Assembly (NCBI GenBank): GCA_943841495.1
Contig: CALSYL010000001.1
Location: forward strand, 62,001-126,000
DNA from: an uncultured bacterium
GTDB taxonomy: Bacteria; Fidelibacterota; Marinisomatia; Marinisomatales; Marinisomataceae
Length of the DNA: 64,000 bases
Direction: 5' to 3'
The notes under the pieces are model-generated. The model was not told where the DNA came from. It ran no database searches and saw nothing but the letters and a program-made list of their open reading frames with translations. The translations under genes were made by a program, and so were the position numbers. Position 1 is the first letter of the stretch; the number at the start of each line of letters is the position of its first letter. Positions 53,133 to 61,864 of the stretch are shown here, piece by piece.

Positions 53133-54258
53133 TTACTCTCAATCTCCATCTTTTAACATTAATTTTACGTTGAGCTTTACTAATATTTAACAAAACAGCA
53201 ACCATCATTAGATTGATGATTAATGAAGATCCTCCGTAACTAACAAAAGGAAGTGGCACTCCAGTGACTGGAATTATACCAATTACAACTCCTATATTTA
53301 TAAAAGCATATATTGTTATACTAAGTCCAAAACCAATAGACAATAATATTCCGAAAATGTCATTAGATTTTTTTGAGATTTGAACAGCTCTGTAAAAAAT
53401 TATATAGTATGCTATCATTAATAAAATTCCTGTAATAAAACCCATTTCTTCTCCAATTATTGCAAAAATAAAATCTGTATGAGTTTCTGGCAGATAAGAA
53501 TATTTTTGAATGCTCTCTCCAATACCCATTCCTGCTAGTCCACCCTGCTTTAAACCAATCATTGCCTGGCTTGATTGATAGCCTACTGCTACAGAGCTCG
53601 ATGGATCAATAAAAGATAGAATTCTACCTAACGCATAATTTTTTTCATTTAAAATAAAAATTCCAATTGTACCAACAGAAAGAGCTCCAATTGTTGCTAG
53701 CTGCATTATAGAAGCTCCTCCAATGAATAACATCATAAAAGCAATCATTAACATGATTAAGGTTGTTGAATTATCAGGTTGAATAATTATCATTAAGGCA
53801 ATAGGAGCTATTGCTGTAAGCGGAACAAATATACCTTTTACAAACTGATGCATATATTTGTAATTATTATCAATATAGCTAGCTAAAAATAAAATCATTG
53901 AAAAACGTGCTATATCAGATGTTTGAAAAGATATTGGACCTATGGATAGCCATCTACATGAATCTCCAGCACATCCTTGAAACTTTGTATAGACTAGCAA
54001 TAAGAATGACAAAAAAAGTAAGTAAGGAGATAGAAATTGTAATTTTCTGTAGTTTATTTTTGTCAGAAAAATAAAAATAAAAAAAGCAGGGATAAGCTTC
54101 ATCATCTGACTTGTTAAGAAATAAGTTCTTGATTCTCCGGCAGTGATTTCTAAAGATTTCACCCAACTTGCACTAAAAAGCATAAATAAGCCAAAAGAAA
54201 TCATGGCTATAACGGTGAAAAATAAAAATCTATCTTGTTTTTGCTCTTTAATATTCAT
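53125..54258 (-). CDS. ftsW: Septal peptidoglycan polymerase FtsW (SEDS family)
   Basis: Ten-helix SEDS glycosyltransferase that polymerises lipid II at the septum with FtsI. Marks: FTVIAMISFGLFMLFSAS, GDSCRWLSIGPISFQTSDIAR, IIQPDNSTTLIMLMIAF, GIGESIQKYSYLPETHTDFIF and GVPLPFVSYGGSSLIINLM. The loop has a catalytic Asp in FIDPSS or PDNST; I cannot fix which. Length 377 is typical of FtsW. It overlaps murD by 4 nt. Confidence 0.94.
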   Translation of the reverse strand: MNIKEQKQDRFLFFTVIAMISFGLFMLFSASWVKSLEITAGESRTYFLTSQMMKLIPAFFIFIFLTKINYRKLQFLSPYLLFLSFLLLVYTKFQGCAGDSCRWLSIGPISFQTSDIARFSMILFLASYIDNNYKYMHQFVKGIFVPLTAIAPIALMIIIQPDNSTTLIMLMIAFMMLFIGGASIMQLATIGALSVGTIGIFILNEKNYALGRILSFIDPSSSVAVGYQSSQAMIGLKQGGLAGMGIGESIQKYSYLPETHTDFIFAIIGEEMGFITGILLMIAYYIIFYRAVQISKKSNDIFGILLSIGFGLSITIYAFINIGVVIGIIPVTGVPLPFVSYGGSSLIINLMMVAVLLNISKAQRKINVKRWRLRVNA

Positions 54259-55589
54259 GCATAAAACCTTTCTACCATATTTTTAAAAACTGTTCCTCTT
54301 TCTTCAAAATTTTTGAATTGATCAAAACTTGAACAGGCAGGAGAAAGCAGAATAGTACTTTCTTTGCCTGCATACTTAATTGACATATTAACTGCATCTT
54401 TGAAATTCTCAATCATTTTAACATTCATTTGTTTTGACAATGAATCACTTATAGATTGAGATGCTTTTCCATAAGCAATAACAGCTTTAATTTTATTTTT
54501 AAACTTTAGAATGCTTGAAAAATCTTCTTCTTTTGGTATACCGCCCATAATTAAAATGATACTATTATCTATTGATTTTATAGCTTTGACTGCTGAATCT
54601 ATATTAGTTGATTTTGAATCATTTATAAAATCTATGCCATCTTTAGTTAGAAAATGTTCAAACCTGTGAGACAATCCTTTAAAATTCTTAATTATTTTAA
54701 ATATATTATTATCACGGATTCCAACTTTTTTTGCAATTGTAGCAGCAGCTACAAAATTTGAAATATTATGCACTCCCTTAAGATTGCATTTGTCAATATC
54801 TAATGTATAATTTGAATTAACAGATTTTATTTTATTATTATCTAAATAAAAACTTCCATGTCCTTTTTTTAATGAAAATGCATAAACATTGCTATTATTA
54901 GAAGTAACACTTTTTTTAATTTTTTCATCATCAAAATTGTAGATACAATAGTTTGAATTTTCAAAAATTTTCATTTTGGTATTAAGATAATGTTCGAAAG
55001 AATCATATCTGTCCATATGGTCAACTGAAATATTCAATATTGCTGAAATTTCTTTTTTAAGAAAATTAGAGTGTTCCAATTGAAAACTTGATAATTCGAT
55101 TATGCAAAAATCAAATTTATTTTCTTTGTACAACATATTTTCAAAAACAACTTTTGAAAATGGAATTCCGATATTGCCTGCTTTTAACACATTTAACTCA
55201 CTATTTAAAATATCAAATATCAATGATACCGTGGTTGTTTTACCATTGGTTCCAGTTACGCAAATATTTTTAACCTTTGAATGCAATGAAGCAAACTCAA
55301 TCTCACTAATTATAGGAATATTTAGATTTGAAATCTTATTTATAATATCTATTCTATTTGGAATGCCTGGTGATTTTATTACTAAATCGCAATCTAAAAA
55401 TCTATCAGAATGTTTACCTAGCTCTACTTCAATATTCAATTGCTTAAGATCATGAACATATGGATGATTAATATCTAAATTTATATCAGATATAAACACG
55501 TTACAATTAAGGCTGCTGGCCAATTTTGCAGACCAATATCCACTTTTTCCTAAACCAATAATTCCAATTTTTTTACCATGAAAGTTCAT
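54255..55589 (-). CDS. murD: UDP-MurNAc-L-alanine:D-glutamate ligase
   Basis: Second Mur ligase. Features are IGIIGLGKSGYWSAKLAS (N-terminal), KSPGIPN, P-loop VTGTNGKTTTVSLIFDIL, CIIELSSFQLEHSNF, ALNISVDHMDR-like ILNISVDHMDRYDSF, HRFEHF and FINDSKSTNIDSAVKAIKS. The C-terminal LLSPACSSFDQFKNFEERG is the usual MurD ending. Length 444 fits. It overlaps ftsZ by 4 nt and ftsW by 4 nt. Confidence 0.96.
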   Translation of the reverse strand: MNFHGKKIGIIGLGKSGYWSAKLASSLNCNVFISDINLDINHPYVHDLKQLNIEVELGKHSDRFLDCDLVIKSPGIPNRIDIINKISNLNIPIISEIEFASLHSKVKNICVTGTNGKTTTVSLIFDILNSELNVLKAGNIGIPFSKVVFENMLYKENKFDFCIIELSSFQLEHSNFLKKEISAILNISVDHMDRYDSFEHYLNTKMKIFENSNYCIYNFDDEKIKKSVTSNNSNVYAFSLKKGHGSFYLDNNKIKSVNSNYTLDIDKCNLKGVHNISNFVAAATIAKKVGIRDNNIFKIIKNFKGLSHRFEHFLTKDGIDFINDSKSTNIDSAVKAIKSIDNSIILIMGGIPKEEDFSSILKFKNKIKAVIAYGKASQSISDSLSKQMNVKMIENFKDAVNMSIKYAGKESTILLSPACSSFDQFKNFEERGTVFKNMVERFYA

Positions 55590-56779
55590 CGGTTTTGTTT
55601 TCTTATGTATGCTGGAACTTCTAAATCAGCGCTTTGATCAAAATCATCAAATACTAAAGTTGGGCCATCATTTTCTTCTACGTAATCATCTTCTGAATGA
55701 ATAGGACTTTGATTCTTTTGATTATATAAGGTGGTATTTCTAGAATCCATCAATTCATTTGTGTCATTATGAAATCTTCTTTTCTCAATTTCTTTTTTAA
55801 CCTCAATTTCTTCAATAGGTCTTCTGTTAAATCCAGTTGCAATAACTGTTACTTTAAGCTCATCAACCATATTTTCATCAATAACACATCCAAAAATAAG
55901 GTGGACATCTTGGCCTGCTTCCTCATAGATTAATTTTGTTGCTGCATCCACTTCTCGCATAGTCATTTTTTTATTTCCTGTAACATTAACGAGTGCTGCT
56001 TTTGCGCCTTTTATCGATTGATTATCTAGCAAAGGACTACAAATTGCCTGTTGTGCTGCAAGAACTGCTCTTTCTTCACCTCTAGCAGTTCCTGTTCCCA
56101 TAACAGCATCTCCCATTCCACTCATAACCGTTTCAACATCGGCGAAATCAATATTTACATTTCCTTGCTTGTTAATTAAATCTGAAATACTCTGTGCAGC
56201 TTGCAATAATACCGAATCAGACTCAGAAAAGCCTTCCTCAAGCGTTGTATTGTAATCAATAACTGATAATAGTTTTTCATTAGGTATTACTATTAATGTA
56301 TCACAAAAGTTCCTCATAGTTGATACGCCTTTTAGTGCTGCAGACATTTTTTTAGGACCTTCAAAATTAAACGGAAGCGTAACAATACATACGGTTAAAA
56401 TGCCTAATTCTTTGCAAATTTTTGCCACAACAGGCGCTGCTCCTGTTCCAGTTCCTCCTCCCATACCAGCAGTCACAAAAACAAGATCTGATCCAGCAAC
56501 AATAGATGAAACAGCTTCTTTATCATGCATAATTGCCTTTCTTCCAACTTCTGGTTTAGCACCAGCACCAAGACCTTTTGTCAAATCTTTTCCAATTTGG
56601 ATTTTAGTTTCTGCTGGATTATTATCAAGATCCTGAGCATCAGTGTTAATAGCTATAAACTCAACTCCATCCATTCCAGATGTAATCATTCTATTGATTG
56701 CATTACCTCCGGCGCCACCAACACCTAAAACCTTAATTCTTGCCTTCTGTGCTGCAAATTCGTCAAATTCAAATAACAT
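55586..56779 (-). CDS. ftsZ: Cell division GTPase FtsZ
   Basis: Tubulin-like protein forming the Z-ring. N-terminal IKVLGVGGAGGNAINRMI, GTP signature GMGGGTGTGAAPVVA (about 105-119), NTDAQDLDNN, and TLIVIPNEKLLSVID. The GTPase T7 region is DFADVETVMSGMGDAVMGTG. After a 50-residue linker the conserved C-terminal peptide is LEVPAYIRKQNR, which binds FtsA. Length 397 fits. In most bacteria ftsZ follows ftsA; here it sits between ftsI and murD, occupying the place of murE-murF-mraY. Confidence 0.97.
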   Translation of the reverse strand: MLFEFDEFAAQKARIKVLGVGGAGGNAINRMITSGMDGVEFIAINTDAQDLDNNPAETKIQIGKDLTKGLGAGAKPEVGRKAIMHDKEAVSSIVAGSDLVFVTAGMGGGTGTGAAPVVAKICKELGILTVCIVTLPFNFEGPKKMSAALKGVSTMRNFCDTLIVIPNEKLLSVIDYNTTLEEGFSESDSVLLQAAQSISDLINKQGNVNIDFADVETVMSGMGDAVMGTGTARGEERAVLAAQQAICSPLLDNQSIKGAKAALVNVTGNKKMTMREVDAATKLIYEEAGQDVHLIFGCVIDENMVDELKVTVIATGFNRRPIEEIEVKKEIEKRRFHNDTNELMDSRNTTLYNQKNQSPIHSEDDYVEENDGPTLVFDDFDQSADLEVPAYIRKQNR

Positions 56780-56788
56780 AATTTCTCC

Positions 56789-58705
56789 TTATTCTTTTAG
56801 CTCTGCTTTTAAAATGCAGATTGATTTTTTTTCTACTTTTTTTCCAGGAGCAATGCTCTGGCTAACAATTAAACCTCTACCGCTAATCTGTGGCTTTATA
56901 CCAATTTTTTTAAGAGTTGTGAATGCATCTCTTACTGTTTTTCCTAACAAATCTGGCATTTCAACATATTCTATCTTTGTTTGTAAATTTTTCTGAATCA
57001 ATACAGGCTCATTTTTTTTAGTTTGATATTGTGATCTAGAATTTTTTATAGATTTATCAATGCTAATCACTCTATCCATTACAGATTTAAATACTGGAGC
57101 AGCAGACATAGAACCCCAGTGCATACTCTTAGAAGCATCTGCTCCATCTAGAACTATATAACATAATAGTTGAGGATTATCTGCAGGAAAAAATCCAACA
57201 AAACTTGAAATAAATTCTTTATCTGAATATTGTCCGTTAACTATTTTTTTAGATGTTCCAGTTTTTCCAGCAACATCCCAGCCTTTAATTTCAGCTTTTT
57301 TACCGCTACCTTCTTTAACAGTATGAGAAAGCATTATTTTTAATTTTTCAGCATTAGACTGAGAAAGAACTCTTTTTTTTGCACTTCTTTGGTTTTTAAT
57401 AATAGTATCATCATGTTTCTCAATTCTTTCAACTACATATGGCTTAAGTAAAAATCCTCCATTTGCTATTGCAGCATATGCCATTGCTATTTGAAGTGGT
57501 GTTGTTGAAATTTCATAGCCAAGAGGAATGCTATGCATTGATGATAAACTCCACTTTGAGGGATCTCTAAAAATTCCAGAAGCTTCTGATGTAGAATCAA
57601 ATCCTGTTTTAATGCCAAAACCGAATTCTCTAGCTTGATTGTACAAACTATTCTTTCCTAAACTTTCGGCAATTTTTATAGTACCTATATTACTTGAAAA
57701 TGCAAGGATTTCTTTAACATTTAAAACATTATGCGGTTCAGAATCTTCAACCATTTTAATGTTATGAAAATTATAAGGCCCCTCAACATTATACTCATCC
57801 ATCAAATCAATATTATTTTCTAAAGCTGCAGCCATCGTAACAATTTTAAAAGTAGAACCTGGCTCTATTAAATCGGTTACAAGTTTATTTTTTTGAAATT
57901 CTATCTCAAAATCATTCGGCGAATTAGGATTATAGTCAGGTAGATTAACCATAGATAATACTGCTCCGTTTTGTGGATTAATTATAATACCCATTGCTGC
58001 TGATGCTCCCGTATTTTCCATTTGCATTATAAGCTCATCACGTAAAATTGCTTGATATTCTTTATTTATGGACAATGTGATATTTGCACCATTTTTTGCA
58101 TCCTCGCTTGGAAGAGTTGGATCTGATATTCGCAAACCCAAACCATTTCTTTTAGAAAGCTTGGACCCACTAATAGGCTCAAGATATTTATTATATTTTG
58201 ATTCTAAGCCTGAAATTCCATAGTCATCAACATTTGTAAAACCTATAAGCTGAGATACAAGATTATCTTCTGGATAATATCTTTTATAACTCTTTCTTAT
58301 GACAATTTCATTTGGGTATTTCTTTTGAAGGTTTTCACAATTTTTATTTGTTTTTCTTTCGAGTTCGATATAGTCTTTATTAGCACTATAAATTTTCAAG
58401 TAGCTGTCAATTGAGCTCCCTGTACAATTTGAAAGGTCTTTAAATAAATCATCAATATTAAGTACTTTTTTTGGATGTACCCCTATACGATAAAAGGTAA
58501 GATTTTGAGTTAAACTTTCGCCATTTGTATCATAAAAATTTCCCCTAAAACCTTTTACAGATTCTAATTTAATTCCTTGAGGATTATCCATTTTATTAAT
58601 GATTTGAATATTAAATAACTTCACTCCAAATCCAATCCAAACTACCATAACAATAATATGGAGAAAAATAATTCTATTTTTAAATTTTAAATAATTTTTA
58701 GTCAT
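56789..58705 (-). CDS. ftsI: Septal peptidoglycan transpeptidase FtsI (PBP3) with PASTA domain
   Basis: Class B penicillin-binding protein, 638 residues. A membrane helix (FLHIIVMVVWIGFGVKLFNI) is followed by a dimerisation domain (RGNFYDTNGESLTQ) and a transpeptidase domain: catalytic Ser in EPGSTFKIVTMAAAL, SSN in AFSSNIGTIKIAES and KTGTSKKIVNGQ. A single PASTA domain (residues 575-638) begins VEMPDLLGKTVRDAFTTLKK. PASTA is common in FtsI of FCB-type and Gram-positive bacteria, not in E. coli. It overlaps the ftsL-like gene by 8 nt. Confidence 0.95.
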   Translation of the reverse strand: MTKNYLKFKNRIIFLHIIVMVVWIGFGVKLFNIQIINKMDNPQGIKLESVKGFRGNFYDTNGESLTQNLTFYRIGVHPKKVLNIDDLFKDLSNCTGSSIDSYLKIYSANKDYIELERKTNKNCENLQKKYPNEIVIRKSYKRYYPEDNLVSQLIGFTNVDDYGISGLESKYNKYLEPISGSKLSKRNGLGLRISDPTLPSEDAKNGANITLSINKEYQAILRDELIMQMENTGASAAMGIIINPQNGAVLSMVNLPDYNPNSPNDFEIEFQKNKLVTDLIEPGSTFKIVTMAAALENNIDLMDEYNVEGPYNFHNIKMVEDSEPHNVLNVKEILAFSSNIGTIKIAESLGKNSLYNQAREFGFGIKTGFDSTSEASGIFRDPSKWSLSSMHSIPLGYEISTTPLQIAMAYAAIANGGFLLKPYVVERIEKHDDTIIKNQRSAKKRVLSQSNAEKLKIMLSHTVKEGSGKKAEIKGWDVAGKTGTSKKIVNGQYSDKEFISSFVGFFPADNPQLLCYIVLDGADASKSMHWGSMSAAPVFKSVMDRVISIDKSIKNSRSQYQTKKNEPVLIQKNLQTKIEYVEMPDLLGKTVRDAFTTLKKIGIKPQISGRGLIVSQSIAPGKKVEKKSICILKAELKE

Positions 58706-59003
58706 TTACAGTCACAATAATTGTTTCGGGTTTACTTGGAACAAGACCGATTTCTTTTCCTTTTTTTGATATTACATCGGCCCTTTTTAATCTCTCAACA
58801 GCATTTCTTTTAACCTTAAATTCTTCATCAAGTTTAGCCAAAGTTTTTTTATTAAAATCAATACTAGACTGGGTTTTATCTACCTCAACAAAAGAAGCTA
58901 AATATACTGCAATAGTCATAACGATAACGCTAAACATAAATACCCATTTAAAATTTTCTCTTTTTTGCTTTTCAGCCTTACTCAATCTTCTCTTTTTAGC
59001 CAA
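58698..59003 (-). CDS. ftsL: FtsL-like septum protein
   Basis: A 101-residue bitopic protein with basic N-terminus (KKRRLSKAEKQKR), a membrane segment (WVFMFSVIVMTIAVYLASF) and a periplasmic coiled coil (IDFNKKTLAKLDEEFKVKRN). It is placed between rsmH and ftsI, the position of ftsL, and sequence alone would not name it. Start is a TTG at 59003 after a strong AGGGG ribosome binding site, with an 8-nt overlap to rsmH. FtsL is normally poorly conserved. The tail AVERLKRADVISKKGKEIGL is the family-type KIE/REI segment. Confidence 0.8.
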   Translation of the reverse strand: MAKKRRLSKAEKQKRENFKWVFMFSVIVMTIAVYLASFVEVDKTQSSIDFNKKTLAKLDEEFKVKRNAVERLKRADVISKKGKEIGLVPSKPETIIVTVND

Positions 59004-59886
59004 TTTTTTCCCCTACTCTCATTTTTGCACTTCTAGATCTTTTGTTGGTTTGTATTTCTTCATTAGTAGGAATTAATGGTTTTTTAAAAATTAACTTAAT
59101 TGCTTTTTCATTTTTTAGGTCTTTTAACTTATGCTTTACAATTCGATCCTCAATAGAGTGATAGCTTATAACAACTAATCGTCCCCCAGGATTAAGCAAA
59201 TCAGTAAAATCACTTAAAAAACTTTCTAAATGCTCGAGCTCTTTATTTGTTTCAATTCTTAAAGCTTGAAAAATTCTTGAATAGGTCTTAATTCGAAATC
59301 TGTAAGGAGTAACCTTATCAATAATTGACGTGATTGATAAAACATTAATTTCAAAATCTGACTCTTTAATCATTTTAGCTATTCTATATGCGTTTCTTTC
59401 TTCGCCAAATTCTCTAAATATTCTTGTTAAATTTTTTAGGTCATACTTTTTAATGATTTTATCTGCTGTATTACTATCTATTTCCTTATCAAATCTCATA
59501 TCAAGCTCAGAACTATGTTTATGAGAAAATCCTCTTTGATTATTTTCTAATTGAAATGATGAAAGACCTAAATCTAGCAAAATACCATCTACGGCTTTAA
59601 TATCTAATTCTATGAGAATATTCTTTAAATTTTGATAACTATCATGAAATAATTTATAGTTATTATAACTAGAGAGACGTTTATTGGCTAGGTCAATCGA
59701 TTCGCTATCTCTATCTATTCCTAGTAAAAATCCAGAATCAATTTGTTTTAAAATTTCTTCGGAATGCCCTCCAAGACCTAATGTTCCATCAACATATATT
59801 CCATTATTTTTAATATTTAAGTTTTCTAATGACTCCATCAACATAACAGGTAAATGTCTGCTTTGTGTTGATGGCTGTGAATTCAT
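58996..59886 (-). CDS. rsmH: 16S rRNA (cytosine-1402-N4) methyltransferase RsmH
   Basis: AdoMet-dependent methyltransferase (MraW) acting on C1402 in the decoding site. It has HLPVMLMESLENLNI, YVDGTLGLGGHSEEILK (AdoMet motif I), DGILLDLGLSSFQLEN, RGFSHKHSSELDMRFD and VISYHSIEDRIVKHK. Length 296 is typical. It starts at the mraZ stop (TGATG) and overlaps ftsL by 8 nt. Confidence 0.96.
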   Translation of the reverse strand: MNSQPSTQSRHLPVMLMESLENLNIKNNGIYVDGTLGLGGHSEEILKQIDSGFLLGIDRDSESIDLANKRLSSYNNYKLFHDSYQNLKNILIELDIKAVDGILLDLGLSSFQLENNQRGFSHKHSSELDMRFDKEIDSNTADKIIKKYDLKNLTRIFREFGEERNAYRIAKMIKESDFEINVLSITSIIDKVTPYRFRIKTYSRIFQALRIETNKELEHLESFLSDFTDLLNPGGRLVVISYHSIEDRIVKHKLKDLKNEKAIKLIFKKPLIPTNEEIQTNKRSRSAKMRVGEKIG

Positions 59887-60344
59887 CAGATATTCACTCT
59901 TTCAGAAAGTTGATCGTAGGATTGATCATCGACTTTTTCAGTTTTATCTATTTTCTGCAATAATGTAGAATTCCAAACCTCAATTTTGTTTAATACGCCA
60001 ATTATTGTTATGTCTTTTTTGATAGAAGCATAGTCAATCAATGATTGAGGCAAGACAAATCTTCCTTGCTTATCAAACTTTAAAATATTTGCATGTCGTA
60101 AATGATTTCTTAAAAAAATTCTATTTGTCTTCGATAAAGAGGAAAGTTGTTGTAATTCATTTTGTATTTTTTTCCATTCTGTAATTGGATAAATCCATGC
60201 ACAATTATCAACACCTCTAGTTATAACAAATGTCTTTTTATCCTTACTTGAAAATTGTTTTCTTAGGGCTGCAGGAATATTGATTCTGTTCTTAGAATCA
60301 ATATTAAACGTGTACTGTCCTGTAAATGTATATTGGCTACTCAT
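59886..60344 (-). CDS. mraZ: Transcriptional regulator MraZ
   Basis: AbrB-like DNA-binding regulator at the head of the dcw operon. Two copies of the MraZ repeat are seen: YTFNIDSKNRINIPAALRKQF and ANILKFDKQGRFVLPQSLIDYA. Length 152 is normal. In E. coli MraZ represses its own operon by binding TGGG repeats. Two GTGG-type boxes lie just downstream of the promoter here. Confidence 0.95.
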   Translation of the reverse strand: MSSQYTFTGQYTFNIDSKNRINIPAALRKQFSSKDKKTFVITRGVDNCAWIYPITEWKKIQNELQQLSSLSKTNRIFLRNHLRHANILKFDKQGRFVLPQSLIDYASIKKDITIIGVLNKIEVWNSTLLQKIDKTEKVDDQSYDQLSERVNI

Positions 60345-60364
60345 AACTAAATAAGGGATTTTAA

Positions 60365-60411
60365 CCCACTATTAACCACTTATCTTACGATATAGTGCGA
60401 GTTTATGTCAA
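60365..60411 (-). promoter_or_regulatory. dcw promoter with MraZ-type boxes
   Basis: On the minus strand TTGACA (60406-60411) and TAAGAT (60382-60387) are spaced 18 bp, a good sigma-70 promoter for mraZ. Two copies of AGTGG lie at 60365-60370 and 60375-60380 (plus-strand CCACT), a 10-bp period matching MraZ TGGGN5 repeats. The sites follow the expected transcription start, so binding would repress. Confidence 0.65.
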
Positions 60412-60447
60412 TAAAATTGTGCAATAAATGAAAATAATTTTTGAATA

Positions 60448-61257
60448 TTATTTTTTAGGCAAATACTTGACAACAGTCAAGGTGTAAGGATTGGCATCTA
60501 AAATGATTTCTACAGGAAAGTCATTTATTATATTTTGAGAAAAATCTCTGTAATAATCGTCTGAAAAAAAGATTAATTCAAAATCTATTGTATTAGCTAC
60601 TAAAAAGGATTTTGACTCACCATTCCATATTTCTGTAAATGAATTTGATTGAGTATTCATTGTTTCTTCAAAAATAAAAAATTCTTTTCCGGAAAAACTA
60701 TCATAATAATTGATGTAATTTTCATTTTCAGACTGAAAACGAATTGTTATTGGAAAATCTATATTATCAATTGAAATAACCTCTTCGCTTCTTTCTACAT
60801 AATATTCAATTAAATCAGATTTTTTAATTCTGAGCTCGTTTTCAAGATCAGATTGTGACAATTCATTATTTGAATTGAGTGAAAAGCTTAGTAATAAAAC
60901 CAGTGCAAAAAAACCCATACCCATCAAAATACTAGAATTGAATAAATTTTCGCTGTTTAAATTATTAAATAATTTAAATCTTTTTTCCTCTGAGTCAGGA
61001 ACAAATTTTAAATTTTTTGAAGATGTTTTTTGATTTAAAAAACTATTTAGCTCATCTAATGCTTCTTCAATATCAACTCCAATCTCATTAATGTAAGCTT
61101 TGAAAAATAATTTTACATACACTCCTGGTATTTCTGCAAATTTTCCTTTTTCGATAGATTGAAGGTACTTTATATCAATTTTAGTTCTTTTAGAAACATC
61201 TGAAAGATCAATATTATTATCGATTCTAAATTTTTTATATTTATTGTAAAAAATCAT
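60448..61257 (-). CDS. RodZ-like helix-turn-helix membrane protein
   Basis: The N-terminal Cro/CI-type HTH reads YKKFRIDNNIDLSDVSKRTKIDIKYLQSIEKGKF (shown in two pieces: YKKFRIDNNIDLSDVSKRT and IDIKYLQSIEKGKF), then YVKLFFKAYINEIGVD. A membrane helix is at about 109-127 (ILMGMGFFALVLLLSFSL), and a C-terminal beta-rich domain of ~120 residues with ITIRF and SFTEIWNGES strands. This is the RodZ layout: cytoplasmic HTH, one helix, periplasmic domain. RodZ links MreB to the cell wall. It overlaps maf by 4 nt and lies 100 bp upstream of mraZ. Confidence 0.8.
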   Translation of the reverse strand: MIFYNKYKKFRIDNNIDLSDVSKRTKIDIKYLQSIEKGKFAEIPGVYVKLFFKAYINEIGVDIEEALDELNSFLNQKTSSKNLKFVPDSEEKRFKLFNNLNSENLFNSSILMGMGFFALVLLLSFSLNSNNELSQSDLENELRIKKSDLIEYYVERSEEVISIDNIDFPITIRFQSENENYINYYDSFSGKEFFIFEETMNTQSNSFTEIWNGESKSFLVANTIDFELIFFSDDYYRDFSQNIINDFPVEIILDANPYTLTVVKYLPKK

Positions 61258-61820
61258 ATTTTATCAAGTACGCTTTTTATTTTACTTATTAAAAATTTTT
61301 GCTCTGGGAAACCTACGATATTATTGTAACATCCGTCAATATTTTTAATAAAATACTCTTTCGCATCTTCAACATTATAAGAACCTGCCTTATCCATAAC
61401 ATTAAAATTTTTAATATAGTTTTGAATGGAATTATCATTTAAAGATTTAAATGAAACTTTAGTGCTATCAAAAATAGTTATTTGATTTTCCAGATAAGTT
61501 AAAGACAGTGCGCTTATTACAAAATGATGTTTACCTGAAAGTAACTTTAATGTTTTTATTGCATCAAGATTTGATTTAGGTTTTCCTATAATTTGATTTT
61601 CAAATTCAATTATCGTATCTCCTGAGAGTATATAATCATTAGGATATCTTTGATGAACTTTTAATCCTTTTCTCATTGAAACGTCTATCGCATAATCTAT
61701 GGGATTCAAATTATTAAAATTATTCTCATCAATATTTGGTACTTGAATTTGAAAACTGTATCCTAACTTTTGTAGAATTTTCTTTCGTCTTGGAGAACTA
61801 GATGCTAATATTATACCCAT
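61254..61820 (-). CDS. maf: Maf-family nucleoside triphosphate pyrophosphatase
   Basis: House-cleaning enzyme hydrolysing non-canonical or canonical NTPs (dTTP/UTP or m7GTP classes) and linked to septum inhibition in some species. Key residues: ILASSSPRRKKILQKLGY at the N-terminus, DENNFNNLNPIDYAI, LSGDTIIEFENQIIGKPKS with the catalytic Asp, and the C-terminal GSYNVEDAKEYFIKNIDGCYNNIVGFP. Length 188 fits. It lacks the Arg/Thr/Gln check needed to set its substrate, so I do not assign YhdE or YceF type. Confidence 0.9.
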   Translation of the reverse strand: MGIILASSSPRRKKILQKLGYSFQIQVPNIDENNFNNLNPIDYAIDVSMRKGLKVHQRYPNDYILSGDTIIEFENQIIGKPKSNLDAIKTLKLLSGKHHFVISALSLTYLENQITIFDSTKVSFKSLNDNSIQNYIKNFNVMDKAGSYNVEDAKEYFIKNIDGCYNNIVGFPEQKFLISKIKSVLDKI

Positions 61821-61864
61821 AAAATCATTTTTTTATGGCTAAATTTAAACAATAAAGAGTAAAA

